This document shows positions 48,109 through 60,329 of a stretch of 64,000 nucleotides of DNA, one piece after another. Positions within the stretch are counted from its first letter, which is position 1, and each line of letters begins with the position of its first letter. Source of the stretch: Fennellomyces sp. T-0311 (lineage: Eukaryota > Mucoromycota > Mucoromycetes > Mucorales > Lichtheimiaceae); contig JALLLT010000003.1 in assembly GCA_025266875.1 (NCBI GenBank), forward strand, positions 1,364,001 through 1,428,000. The letters run 5' to 3'. The position numbers were made by a program, and so were the translations under genes. The notes below the pieces were generated by a model. It was not told the origin of the DNA, did not search any database, and saw only the letters and a program-made list of their open reading frames with translations.

Positions 48109-51100
48109 ATGGCAACGCACGCGCCCGAACTCCACGATGGCCGCATGCCTATCGCCACTGCTGCTGATGACTCACAGTACCTCGACCGTGGATCAAACAG
48201 CTCTCGAAGCGTAGAAGAAGGCATATTGGAGGAATACTCTGAAAAGCCGCCACCGCCACCGCCACGACGATTCTACAAACAAAAAAAGTACTGGATCATC
48301 TGCTCTATCATCACCGTTGTCATTGTCATTGTGGTGGTATTGCTCATCATCTTCGTCTTCTTCCCTATGATTGCCCAGCATATCATGAACAAGGCAGGCA
48401 TTGACGTTGAGAAAGCCGACATCTCTTTCAGCCAGCCCGATGACAACCTAGTACGTCGCCAGGAAACAACATACGACATGAACAGCACGTTCTACATGAA
48501 AATGTCGAGCAAGCTTACCCACACTGGTCCATTCTCAGCAGACATTGAGTTCCACAATCCCATCAGCGTCTACTATAACGACACTTTGATCGGTACGATT
48601 ACTCTGCCAAAAACGCATGTATCTGGTGGCAATGGAAAACTTGAAGCTGTTACCCCCTTCATGATCCAAGATCCAGCTTACTTTGCGGAGTTCTCCAAGG
48701 ATATGCTTGCTCAAGAGAAATTCATTTGGAGAATGAAAGGCAAACTTGACATTAGCGCATTAAGCAGGTAAGAATCACTTAGCTTGTTTTCGTAATTTAC
48801 TAGATACTAACGTCAATAACAGAACTGCAACTGTAGACCTCGATAAGGAAATTCACCTGTTAGGCAAGTTGGCATGACGAATTTTAAATGTTTTTGACAG
48901 GCACATAAATTTCAGGCAGCTGATTCTTATTTCCTTTATAGGCATGAATGGTTTCCCAGAGGTCAAAATCACCTCATTCCAGTTGCCAGCAAATGCACCC
49001 GAGGGTGGTATTTCGGTCGAGCTTGGCACTGTCTTGAACAGCCCATCGCCAATCGGTGTGGAGCTCGGCACGATTGCACTGGATATTGGCTATGATGGCG
49101 TCAGACTTGGTCTGGTCAAATCAGAAGGCATCACTCTGAAGAAGGGTGACAACGAGCTGCTGCTCAAGGGTACCCTCATTCCGCAATCCAACGAACAAGA
49201 CCTGGAAAAAGTCGGCGTGCTTTTCTCCAACTACGTAGCTGGCAAGATGTCTCTGACCTCAGCCACTGGTGTCTCCTGTGCTCCTGATGGTGTCAATGCC
49301 ATTGGCTGGCTTTCCGAAGGCTTCAAGTCTGTGCGCCTCAACGTCGGTCTTGGTCTTGAGCAACCGCTTAGCATCATCAAGGGTGTCAGCATGGGTTATC
49401 TCGATCTGACTTTCGATGCTAATACGCCGTATGCACCCATTACTTCAGCACCGGCTGTTGTTGCTGACTTCTCCATTCCGTTTGGCTTCTCTCTCGGCAT
49501 CACTGAGGTTTCGCAGGAGCTGAAACTTGGTACAAACTCCAGCGGTGAGTTTGCAAGCATCTCTGTCCCCTATGTCCCATCACAAAGTGACCAGGCTGCC
49601 GGAAAGCTGCAGTTCGCCATGAGCAACGTTTCCATTACTGCTCTGACTGGCAAGGAGTCCCTGTTCAACGACTTCACGTATGCATTGACTGCGTCGGACT
49701 TATACTCGTTCCAAGTTGGAGGCAACGCAAGCACCAAGACCACAACGCCCATTGGCAACATCACACTCTCTGGCATTTCGTTCGAGGTTCCCACATCACT
49801 CCATGGCTTGCAATTCCTGAATTCCGCTCCAACTGTTGTCAACAGTGTTGATGTCATTGGAGGCACGCCCGAGAACTTGTTGCTGGCCATCAATGTTACC
49901 ATGGAGAACCCATCGGACTTTAGCATCTTCACCGGTGATGTCACCTTTGCATTCCTAGCGAGCGGCGAGCAACTTGGCAACGTTATCCTCACTGGTCTGA
50001 AACTGCAGCGTGGCACAAACACTGTCGGCGCTTCGTCAACGTTCAACCCCAAGGTGTCTTCGGTTGGACAGAACTTGTTGAGCACGTTCGTTATGGGCCA
50101 GAACAACGACGTATCGATCGCTGGTTTCGACGGTTCGACTCCTATTGCTTCCTTGGCTGGCGGCCTTGGTGCAATTTCCATCAGCACAACTCTGCCTGGT
50201 CTTCAGTCCAAGCTTATTCAAGGATCGAAGCTCACTGTTAACGAGGATTCTCCACAGAATGGTATCGTCAGTGTCCAGGTGTCTATTGCCAACCCATTCA
50301 CTGCTGGCCTGAGCATCACCAAGGTCCTATCTGCTGTTACTTACAAGGGCATGCCCATCGGTAACATCGATCAAGACATCAGCGGCAGCCCGTTCAACAT
50401 TGGTGGCAAGTCGACTGGTGAATCGCCTATGCTTAACATGCAGATGAACATTGATCCTGCTGCTGTCGCTCTTTTGCTTCGCACACTTGCCGTTGAGGCC
50501 AGTCTCGATACTGGTGCTCTGGATGCCATGCTTACGTTGGGTGGTTTCTCCGTTGCCGGTCAAGAACAACGCGCCGCTGATTCCAACCTGTTTGACGGTT
50601 TCAACATCTCAAGCTATGTCATGGATGCCATGAAGGTGCTTGCTGCTGATCTGCAGCTGTCGTCTACCCTCACAATTGGCGAGTATGTGAATGACTTGGC
50701 GTTCTCCCAGGATGGTGTAGCTGTTGCGACCGACAGCACTGTGACTCGATTGATCCCTATCGTTGGCCAACCCATTGTCCAGCAGATTGTCGATGGTGCT
50801 CAGCTTGGATTTGAGACTATTGTCTTGTCTTCGCCATCAGACATGAGCTTCAAGGTTCAGATGAAGGGCAGTATCACCAATGCTGGTCCTATGGCTGCAC
50901 AGATTGCGTTCCCTGAACTTTTGAGTGTCAACTGGAACGGCAAAGAAATCGGCAAGGTTGCCATGCCCACAATCACTACCGCGGCCAACGTTGGTGCTCA
51001 ATTTGACGTGTCTGGAGACTTTACGATTTCCGACGCGACTTTGATGGGCGAGTTCGCTGGCTACATGATCAACAACGAGAATTTCGTGTGGAACATTCGC

Positions 51101-53197
51101 ACTTCTGGTGTTGCCGTCACTGCTCTTGGTTTCACCTTCACCGGTATCAGCATGGACAAATTTGTCACTCTCGATGGTTGCAACGCCTTCCGCGATGCTG
51201 TTCTCATCAACAAGTTCGATTTACCATCCAACCATCCTGACGGTGGTATCACGCTCACTGCTGACACTTCGATCAACAACCCAAGTCAAGTTGGCTTCAG
51301 CTTGTCCGGTGCTGCTTTCGCTGCGTACTACCGGGATGTTGAACTTGGTCCTTTGGCCTCGGTTGGTGCAGCCAACTTTGCTCCCAAGGCTGTTTCCAAT
51401 ATCAAGATGGCTGGTCGATTGGTCCCACAAGAAGGAGCCGCTCTCGAAGCCGTTACGGAAGTGTTCAAGAACTACCTTGCAGCCAAGGATAGTTTGGTAA
51501 CAGTCAAGGGTGTCTCTGGATCAGGACCTGGTGGTGTTGTCGGTTGGCTCACGGCTGGTTTCAAGACTATTTCCATCGATAATGTGCTGATGCCTGGACC
51601 TGACTCTCCTCCTGAGCTCATCACATCTATCAACATGAGGAACCTGCAGATGGATTTCACGAAGGATGCGTATGCTCCTACCACTGGATCCACTCAAGTT
51701 GAAGCACAACTCCACAGTCCTTTCGGTTTCCCCATGGGTGTCAGTCAGCTTGATATGGATGTCATTGCTGGATTGCAAGGTCACGGTATTGCAAATCTCA
51801 AGGTTCCTACTTCGCCTGCCACAACAAGCCAAACTGGTTTGGTCACCACGCAATTCTCGGGTGTTCCTTTCTCTGTATACAAAGAGGCTCGTCCATACTT
51901 TAATGCTTTCGTTAAAGGGTTGACTGCGACTAGCAATGTGTCCTTCGAATTGTCCGGCTCGAGCAACGCTGTAGCACAAACTGCAATTGGTGCTATTTCT
52001 CTGGATGGTGTTACTTTCGACGTCGGCACTAGCTTGGCCGGTAAGTTGCATGAATGTTTTCATTGATGGATCGATATTTACCCAACAAATATTCTAGGTT
52101 TCAACAACTTTGGTGGCAAGGCTGAAGTTTTGAGCACGGCCGTCACCGGTGGTACCAAGGAGTATATCATCGTCAGCACAAAGATTGCCATGACCAACCC
52201 TTCGCAGATCACAATCACTTTGGGTGATATGATTCTGGATGTCTACATGAACGAATTCAACGCAAAGATTGGCGATGTTACCATCAAGGACACCACGATT
52301 GTTCCCGGTACGAACCATATGGATGCTGAGATGCACATGTACAGCGACAACCACCAAGCACTTGGTCAGCTTTTGAGCAACTACATGACCGGAGCTACGG
52401 CGCCATTGACTGTCCGCGGTACTGAAAAGTCAACCAGCATCGCATCGCTCAAGGACGGTTTATCAACGGTCAATTTGCAAACGAGTATTACGGGTATTAC
52501 GGACAAGCTCGTTGTTGGAGCCGTCGTGTATCCCCATATTGGCATCACCGAGATTTCCGCAAACACTGCTGTGACCTTGTATAACCCTCTCCAGACGCCG
52601 TTTACGCTTATTTCCGTCAAGGCTGACATTACCTCCATTAACGCTGCTGGCAAATCGTTCAACGTTGGCACCATCGATTACAACCTGCCAAGTCCCATGA
52701 CTGTTATGCCTGGCGAGCAAGCGACAAGCGATATATGGCCCGTTAATTTGGAATTGACTGGTGAAACTGTCGTCGATATCGTCGGATTGCTGTTTAGCCC
52801 TGATCCCAAGATCGACATTAAGCAGAATGTTACTATTCTGGTTGGTGGTGCTAATGGCTTTGCTGGTATTCTTTACTATTACCAGGATCAAGTACCGGCT
52901 ACTGTTGATTTGTTTGGTGGTGCCTCGGCTCGAAGTGCACCAGCTTCTCCATCACAAATTCTCCAGCAAATGGGTCTGCTGCCTTCGTCAAGTGCTGCCG
53001 CTTCCCCAGCAGCGTCTTCCGCAGAATCCGTCCCTGGTTCTTCTGCTACTCCTGCTACTGATGATGACACCTCTGGTTCCGAAGCTAAGCCCACGACTGC
53101 GCCAAAGGAAAGCGATGACACTAGTCAGACTTCTGGAGATGCACAGGCTGAGCCGACTGCAGCAGCTGCTGAATCTAGCGATGAGGGATCAAGCTAA
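48109..53197 (+). CDS. Giant type II membrane protein D, lacking the aromatic C-terminal motif
   Basis: Fourth paralogue. Exons 48109-48767, 48823-48863, 48942-52040 and 52098-53197 give 1,632 aa, the shortest of the array. The head and first domain resemble A (EEYSEKPPPPPPRRFYKQKKYW; AQHIMNKAGIDVE). Most of 49,555-51,170 is almost identical to gene B, interrupted by A/E-like patches near 49,715-49,800 and 50,730-50,770. From about 51,176 (CNAFRDAVLIN) it becomes E-like for a short way. The tail stops at SSDEGSS and lacks the W-[LI]-[WL]-P-F end seen in A, B, C and E, so it is truncated or frame-altered at the very end. Intron 2 is GC-AG and intron 3 is GT-AG. Function unknown. Confidence 0.86.
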
Positions 53198-53432
53198 CTT
53201 TGGGCTTTAGTTTTGATTTAAATGATACTTTCCTTCCTTATATTATTTCATTGGGGTTTTTTTGTGGTATTGCCCATTCTTTGTATGATTAACTTGCTTT
53301 TTTTCTTATCACCAAATTCTCTTTACCATTCCTTAATACCTATAATAAAATCTTTTTTTTAAAAAAAAAGTTACATGTTATGCATGATTATCTAATCATT
53401 GTCGTGCTACTGAGGTTGCTATAAGGAACTCG
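53198..53432. other. 3' flank of gene D
   Basis: T-rich 3' flank with AATAAA-like CTATAATAAAATC near 53340. No gene. Confidence 0.4.
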
Positions 53433-53434
53433 TA

Positions 53435-53606
53435 CAGTGGCCGCTTTATATAATGATATTTTATATAACGATAATTCGATATAACGATACAATTCTCGAT
53501 GCACCAAAACGGTAATCACTGCCAAATTCCATTTTATATAACGATATTTTGATATAACGATAAAGTTTGGGCTGGATCATCGTATCGTTATATAAAGCGG
53601 CCACTG
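53435..53606. mobile_element. Complete 172-bp MITE with terminal inverted repeats
   Basis: Both ends read CAGTGGCCGCTTTATATAA inward (19 bp perfect, then further GATA similarity), and the element is flanked by the dinucleotide TA on both sides (53433-53434 and 53607-53608). The interior has several GATATAACGATA-type repeats and no coding capacity. CAGTG ends plus a TA target duplication fit non-autonomous elements of the pogo/Tc1-mariner superfamily. It sits about 240 bp after the gene D stop. Confidence 0.9.
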
Positions 53607-53608
53607 TA

Positions 53609-54836
53609 CCTAGTTGGACGGACGTGTTTCTACGATTTGGTTACGTACCATGTTAAATATTTGATAATTTCCCAGAGTAAAAGTATCATCACTTGAATTT
53701 AATGCACTTTGCATTGGTAACTTTATACTAGCAATACGGTGTCTACGTTACAAAGCGGTAATCTTTCAAATGTTGATCTTTTCAAACCCTTTTCGTGTAC
53801 GTAATGGGTTCAATTGAAGTGAATCAGTACACGATATATTCACGAATAACCACGTGCTTTAACGATTACAAAATATGGTGATAAATGTCGGTGGGCGTTT
53901 TCCCTGAATTTTTTATGTACCCCTGTAGTTTTTATACACTACGGGTTGTAACACCGGGTGTGGTGTCAAACTCTAACGCTACGATTTAAGGGGCTGTGGA
54001 AATTATGAGTAAAATGTATGTAATCTTATGAAAAAGACACGATGAAAAGGGGTAAGATGCATCTTTGCGCGCTTCGGTGTAATTTGGTAGAAGCGAAAAG
54101 AATCAATAGTACCACGATCCGTATGAAACTAATACATAACGCTAGTTATTGTGTCCTTGATAATAATGTTGTCATCGCTTCTACTAATGGTATTTAAGCT
54201 GCCTTTATTCGACCAATCGTATTAATCTTATTTAGTACGTACGCACTACCGTATGTCAGCAGATGTAGCCTAAGATATCAAGTCTGCGACTTGCTTACAG
54301 TATAACTTTAACGACAACAATTGGTTTTTTTTGCCTTAATATCAAAATACCATAAACTCTATAGCGATCCATACTACGGATACCTAAAGGTAACCCCGTA
54401 CCTGGTGCAGCAGCATGGAATAAGTGACAACAAGAATATGTACGTAGCCAAAATATCAATAAGCTGCAACTCATCAATGGAAGTGCGTGAGAGTATATAT
54501 ACGCGTATATAGTTTAAATCGAGAAATGCGACATATCACAGTCATACGTCGAGATTCCACTTGCTAAACATTTTGCATCAGTGTCCCATCGATATGCAAG
54601 GACCCTAAATGTCTCCTTTCCATATGTGCGAGCACTACTACTGCTGCCGGCTTAAACCTCTCAACTTGGAAAAGAACCTTATAAAAATTTGTTCTCCTGG
54701 TATCAAATGCATTGTTCTGTATCTCTTCTTTCTTGTTTCCTTAGTAACAATCCACGAAACTATTTGCATGACAAGTGTTAATTACTGCGTAAGAACTATT
54801 GACACAAAAGAAAGAAGCATGCATTTAAAATATTCA
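53609..54836. other. D-E spacer
   Basis: AT-rich. The upstream module shared by A-D was not found here. No gene recognised. Confidence 0.5.
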
Positions 54837-54843
54837 TATAAAA
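54837..54843 (+). promoter_or_regulatory. Candidate TATA box of gene E
   Basis: TATAAAA 23 bp before one in-frame ATG (54866) and 53 bp before the next (54896). This spacing argues for initiation at the second ATG. Confidence 0.5.
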
Positions 54844-54895
54844 CCGATATTGGAAGTCCAACTAAATGGCGGAAGACAACAGATCTATAAATCCC

Positions 54896-57800
54896 ATGGC
54901 TACAGATATGATTGATGCGTACAATATCGAGAACTCGCAGCATCACGAACAAGAAAATAGTCTCGCTTGCAATTACGAAGGAAGCACTGATGAAGCAGTT
55001 ATCGTGGAAGAAAACTCTGAAAAGCCTCCACCAACACCACCGCGACGATTCTATCAACAAAAGAAGTACTGGATTATTTGTACCATGGTCAGCGTGATAA
55101 TTATTGTCACAGTCGCACTGCTCGTCATGTTTGTCTTTTTCCCAATGGTTGCGCAATATATTATGAACGGGACGGGCCTCAAAGTCGACGAGGCTGATAT
55201 CAGCTTTAGCACCCCGAAAGATAACCTTGTTGGGCGGCAAGAGCACGACAAGAATAATACATTTTATATGAAAATGTCGACACAGCTTGAGCATACGGGT
55301 CCATTTCCTGCAGATATTGCGTTTCACAACCCGATGAACGTGTACTACAACGATACTTTCATTGGTACAATCATTCTGCCCGAGACGCATGTCTCTGGTG
55401 GCAGTGGATATCTGGAGGTCATTACACCATTTACAATCCATGACACAACATACTTTGCCGAGTTCGCAAAAGACATGCTTGCTCGCCAAATATTTATTTG
55501 GAGGATACGAGGGAAAGTTGACGTTACCGCGTTTGGGATGTAAGAGCCAACAACTGCTCGCTTATATACCTGATGCTGATCCGCAAAGCAGAACTGCAAC
55601 TGTAGATCTGAACAAGGAAATTTATCTGCAAGGCATGTTGGCGTAATTCAGATCAAGATATTGCTGCATTCAAGCAACAGACCAACTGACTGTTTCGCTA
55701 TAGGTATGAATGGCTTCCCAGATGTGAAGATCACGTCATTCCAGCTACCAGGAAATGCACCTGAAGGCGGTATACTGGTTGAACTAGGCACCGTCTTGAA
55801 CAGCCCATCTGCCATCGGTGTGCAGCTCGGCACAATTGCACTGGATATTGGTTACGAAGGTGTCAGGCTTGGCCAAGTCAAATCAGAAGATGTCACTCTG
55901 AAGAAAGGTGACAACGAACTGATGCTCAAAGGTGTCCTAGTGCCACAAAGCAACGAACAGGATTTGGAAAAGATTGGTGTGCTATTTTCAAACTATGTTG
56001 GTGGTAAAACGTCCAAGACTTCAGCTAGTGGTATTTCATGCGCTCCAGATGGTACCAATTCCATCAGTTGGCTTTCAGAAGGATTCAAGTCGGTTCATCT
56101 TGGTGTCAGTCTGGGCCTGGACAAGCCGCTAGATATCATCAAGGGTGTGCGATTGGGATATCTCGACTTGAATTTTAATGACATTAGGCCATATGCACCT
56201 GTCGCCTCGGCACCTGTCGTTGTCGCAGATTTTGCAATCCCATTCGGCTTCTCGCTCAGCATCACGGAAGTCTCGCAGGAACTGCAGCTTGGTACCAACG
56301 ATAACGGTAATTTCGCTAGCATCTCGGTTCCGTATGTCCCCGCACAAAGTGATCAAGCTGCTGGCAAGTTGCAGTTCGCCATGAGCAACGTCGCTATCCA
56401 GGCACTGGCTGACAAGGAACCTTTGTTCAATGATTTCACTTATGCATTGACTGCGTCGGACTTGTACTCTTTCCAAGTGGGAGGCAACGCGAGCACCAAG
56501 ACCACAACACCCATTGGCAACATCACACTCTCTGGCATCACGTTCGAGGTTCCAACATCACTTCATGGCTTGCAATTACTGAATTCCGCTCCAACTGTTG
56601 TCAACAGCGTTGATGTCATTGGAGGCACAAACGAGAACTTGTTACTGGCCATCAACGTTACCATGGAGAATCCGTCCGACTTTAGCATCGCGACTGGCGA
56701 CGTGAACTTTGCGTTCCTAGCGAGCGACGAACAGCTTGGCAACGTGCAACTGGCTGGCTTAAAACTCCAGCGTGGCTCGAACTCTATCACTGCCTCATCG
56801 ACGTTCAACCCCAAGGTATCTTCAGTTGGCCAGAACTTGTTGAGCACGTTTGTTATGGGACAGGACAACGACATTATGATATCTGGTTTTGATCGTTCAA
56901 CTTCGATCGCATCATTGGTCAATGCTCTTGGATCTATCACTATTACGACGACTTTGCCGGGACTCAAGGAAAAGTTAATCCGAGGCGCAAAACTCACGGT
57001 AAATGAGGATTCCCCGCAAACCGGTATTGTCAGTGTCCGGGTCTCAATAGCCGATCCATTCTCTGCCGCTCTCAGTATTACAAATGTCATATCATCGGCG
57101 ACATACCATGGTATGCCTGTGGGCAATATCAATCAGGATATCAGCGGATTTAATGTCGGTGGCCACTCGACAGCCATTTCTCCCGTACTCAGCATGCAGA
57201 TGAACATTCAACCTGCTGCTATTGCGCTCTTGCTTCGTACTTTGGCCATTGATGCACATATGGATACGCGTGCATTGGATACCTTGCTTTCCATGGGTGG
57301 TTTTGGCGGTGAACGATCGACTGATCCCAACCTGTTTACCGGTTTCAATATTACCAATTACGTCATGCAGGCAATGCAAACTCTTGCCGTGGATCTCCAG
57401 CTATCGGCCGGACTCAGGATTGGTGATTATGTGGATGACTTGGAATTCTCACAGAAAGGGGTTATCGTTCAGACAGATAGCACAGTGACCCGTTTGATCC
57501 CTGTTGTTGGCCAACCCATTGTCCAGCAGATTGTCGATGGTGCCGAGCTTGGCTTCGAGACAATCATCTTATCTTCGCCATATGACGCGAGCTTTAAGGT
57601 CCAGATGAAGGGCAGTATCACCAATGCTGGTCCTATGACTGCACAAATCAACTTTCCAGAACTCCTCAATGTCTATTGGGAGGGCCGAGAGCTAGGCAAG
57701 GTTGCCATGCCGACAATCACAACACAGGCCAACGTTGGTGCCCAGTTTGACGTTTTGGGGGACTTTACAATATCTGATGCAGGTGCCATGGGAGACTTTG

Positions 57801-60263
57801 CAGGGTACATGATCAACAATGAGAAATTCGTGTGGAACATTCGTACTGGAGGAGTTACCGTCACCGCTATTGGATATACCTTCACCGGTATCAGCATGGA
57901 TAAGTTTGTCACGCTCGATGGTTGTAACGCCTTCCGCGATGCTGTTCTTATCAACTCGTTTGACTTGCCATCCAACCATCCTGACGGTGGTATCACACTC
58001 AATGCCGACACTTCGATCAACAACCCGAGTCAAATTGGATTCAGCTTATCTGGTGCTTCTTTCACCGCGTACTACCGGGATGTTGAACTTGGTCCTTTGG
58101 CCTCAGTTGGTGCTGCCAATTTTGCTCCCAAGGCTTTGTCTAACATTAAAATGGCGGGTCGATTGGTACCGCAAGAAACCCAAGGCGGTCTCGCAGCAGT
58201 AACGGAGGTATTCAAGAATTACCTGGCAGCCAAAGATAGTTTGTTGACAGTCAAAGGAGTGTCTGGATCTGGACCTGGAGGTCAAGTTGGCTGGCTCACA
58301 AGTGGTTTCAAGACGATCTCGATCGACAATGTATTGTTACCCGGTCCCAAGACACCTCCTGAACTGATCACCTCCGTTACCTTGAAAGATCTGCAAATGG
58401 ACTTCACCAAAAATGCATACGCACCGCCTACTGGATCCAAACAAATCGTGGCCCAACTGCACAATCCATTCGGATTTCCTCTCGGGGTCAATAAGCTCAA
58501 TATGGATGTTGTTGCTGGTTACCAAGGCCATTCTTTCGCCAATTTGAAGATCCCAGACTCTTCCTCAACTACCAGCGGGACGGGACTTGTGACAACACAA
58601 TTCGACAATGTACCGTTTGCTGTGTACAACGAGGCACACGGATTGTTCGAGGAGTTTGCCAAATTGCTAATTTTGCAACAAAACGTAATGTTGGACTTGG
58701 CGGGTTCCACCAATGTTGTGGCGAATACTGCTGTTGGTGATATAAAATTGGATGATATCACTTTTGACGTGGGTACTGGCTTAGCAGGTAAGCTTACTTT
58801 TTTTTAAGGCTTGAACGTGGGTTATCAACCGAAATAAATTAGGCTTGAACGACCTGGATGGCAAAGTAAATATACTTGATTTGGCAATTACTGGTGGCAC
58901 CAAGGATTACATCATTGCCAGTGTTACCGTCGCAGTGAACAATCCTTCGCAAATATCAATCATGATCGGCGAAATGATTTTCGACGTCCTAATGAACGAG
59001 TTCAATGCGAAGTTCGCCGATGCTTTGTTGAAGAATGTGGCTATTGTTCCCGGCGTCAACCGATTGAACGTGGAGGTGCACGTGTACAGCAACGACCAAC
59101 GAGTCCTGGGTCAGCTTATCAGCAACTATATGACCGCGGCAGTGGTTCCACTCACGATCAAAGGCACAGAAAAATCTAGCCAAGTTCCATCGCTCAATCC
59201 GGGCTTATCTGTAATCAATCTCCAAACGACGCTCAATGGCATCAATGACAAGCTTATTGTCGATGTGGTTGTCTATGCCGGTATCGGGATAGCAGAGATA
59301 TTGGCGGATGCTGTGGTGACATTGCATAATCCACTCAGGACATCGTTTACCGTACTTGCCATCAATGCTGCGATCAAATCGAGTGACAAGTTCAATCGAG
59401 AATTCGAGGTGGGTACGGTAGATTATGCGTTGCCCAATCCAATGACGGTATCCGCCGGTCAACAAGCAGCAACTGATCGATTGCCGGCCAACATTATCTT
59501 GAACGAAAACAATATTGCCCAAGTCGTTGGATTACTTTTTGATCCCAATCCCAAGATTGATATTACTCTGAATGCCACAATCCTCGTTGGGGATGGGTTT
59601 TCGGCCACGCTCTACTACTATCAAAATCAAGTACCAACCAGCTTCAAAGTCGACCTTGGATTGATTTTGTCTCGAGGTATTGGAGCGGATATTCTAAAGC
59701 AGTCCAAGATTGTCTCTGCGCTTCCCACGAATATACTCCATGACTTGGGACTCTTGCCTACTATGTCCACCGGTTTATCGTCTAGTGTTTCGAATCTTCC
59801 TACACATCTCACTTCCACAGCTTCTGATATCGTTGGGGGTGCGTCCAACGCCGTTGCGGGCGCGTCTGACATAATTTCTTCTGGCGCTTCCGACATCGTC
59901 TCTGACACCTCGAATATCGTTTCTGACACCTCGAATATCGTCTCTGACACCTCAAATATCGTCTCTGACACCTCAAGTATCGTTTCTGGCGCTTCGGATG
60001 TTGTTTCGGATGCTTCGGATGTCACCTCTGATGTCGTTTCGGGTACCTCCAATATCGTCACTGACGCTTTAGCTCCTGTTCTCGGCAGTAAAGATACGCC
60101 AAGTCCCTCGCCAGCGCCAATGCCAGCACCCGAAATTATCGACAACTTAAGTGGTCCTTCCCCTGCAGTAAAGGAAGCGGAACCACCACACACGGAACCA
60201 TTGTCTCCTGATAAACCGTCAAATTCTGATGGTGGTATACTAGGATGGCTGTTGCCATTCTAG
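54896..60263 (+). CDS. Giant type II membrane protein E, most diverged paralogue
   Basis: Fifth and most diverged copy. Exons 54896-55539, 55592-55632, 55704-58787 and 58843-60263 give 1,729 aa. An in-frame ATG at 54866 would add ten residues, but 54896 (MATDMIDAYN) aligns with the MATHAPE start of A-D and suits the TATA position. The head is different (His/Glu-rich), yet EKPPPTPPRRFYQQKKYW and the helix (about 59-83) are kept. Both ectodomain cysteines are present. Intron 2 starts GCATGT (GC-AG); intron 3 is GT-AG. The tail is the longest: a repeat-rich stretch of S-D-T-S-N-I-V heptads, then a Pro-rich segment and the end GGILGWLLPF. Exon 3 contains patches (57,480-57,820) shared with gene C. 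Function unknown. Confidence 0.85.
59901..60066 (+). repeat. 21-bp coding tandem repeat in the gene E tail
   Basis: Units starting at 59901, 59922, 59943 and 59964 encode SDTSNIV or SDTSSIV. Degenerate units before and after (SGASDIV, SGASDVV, SDASDVT, SGTSNIV) extend the heptad pattern. Confidence 0.85.
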
Positions 60264-60329
60264 TGTAGTTTTTGATATAGCTGGATGTCTTTTTTCCATA
60301 AAAGTTGCATATTTTGTATATACATTCAT

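Noticed and set aside
53340..53375. T-run followed by A-run near 53350 as a bacterial-type terminator
   Set aside because: The window is clearly eukaryotic (spliceosomal introns); this is a 3' flank homopolymer pair.
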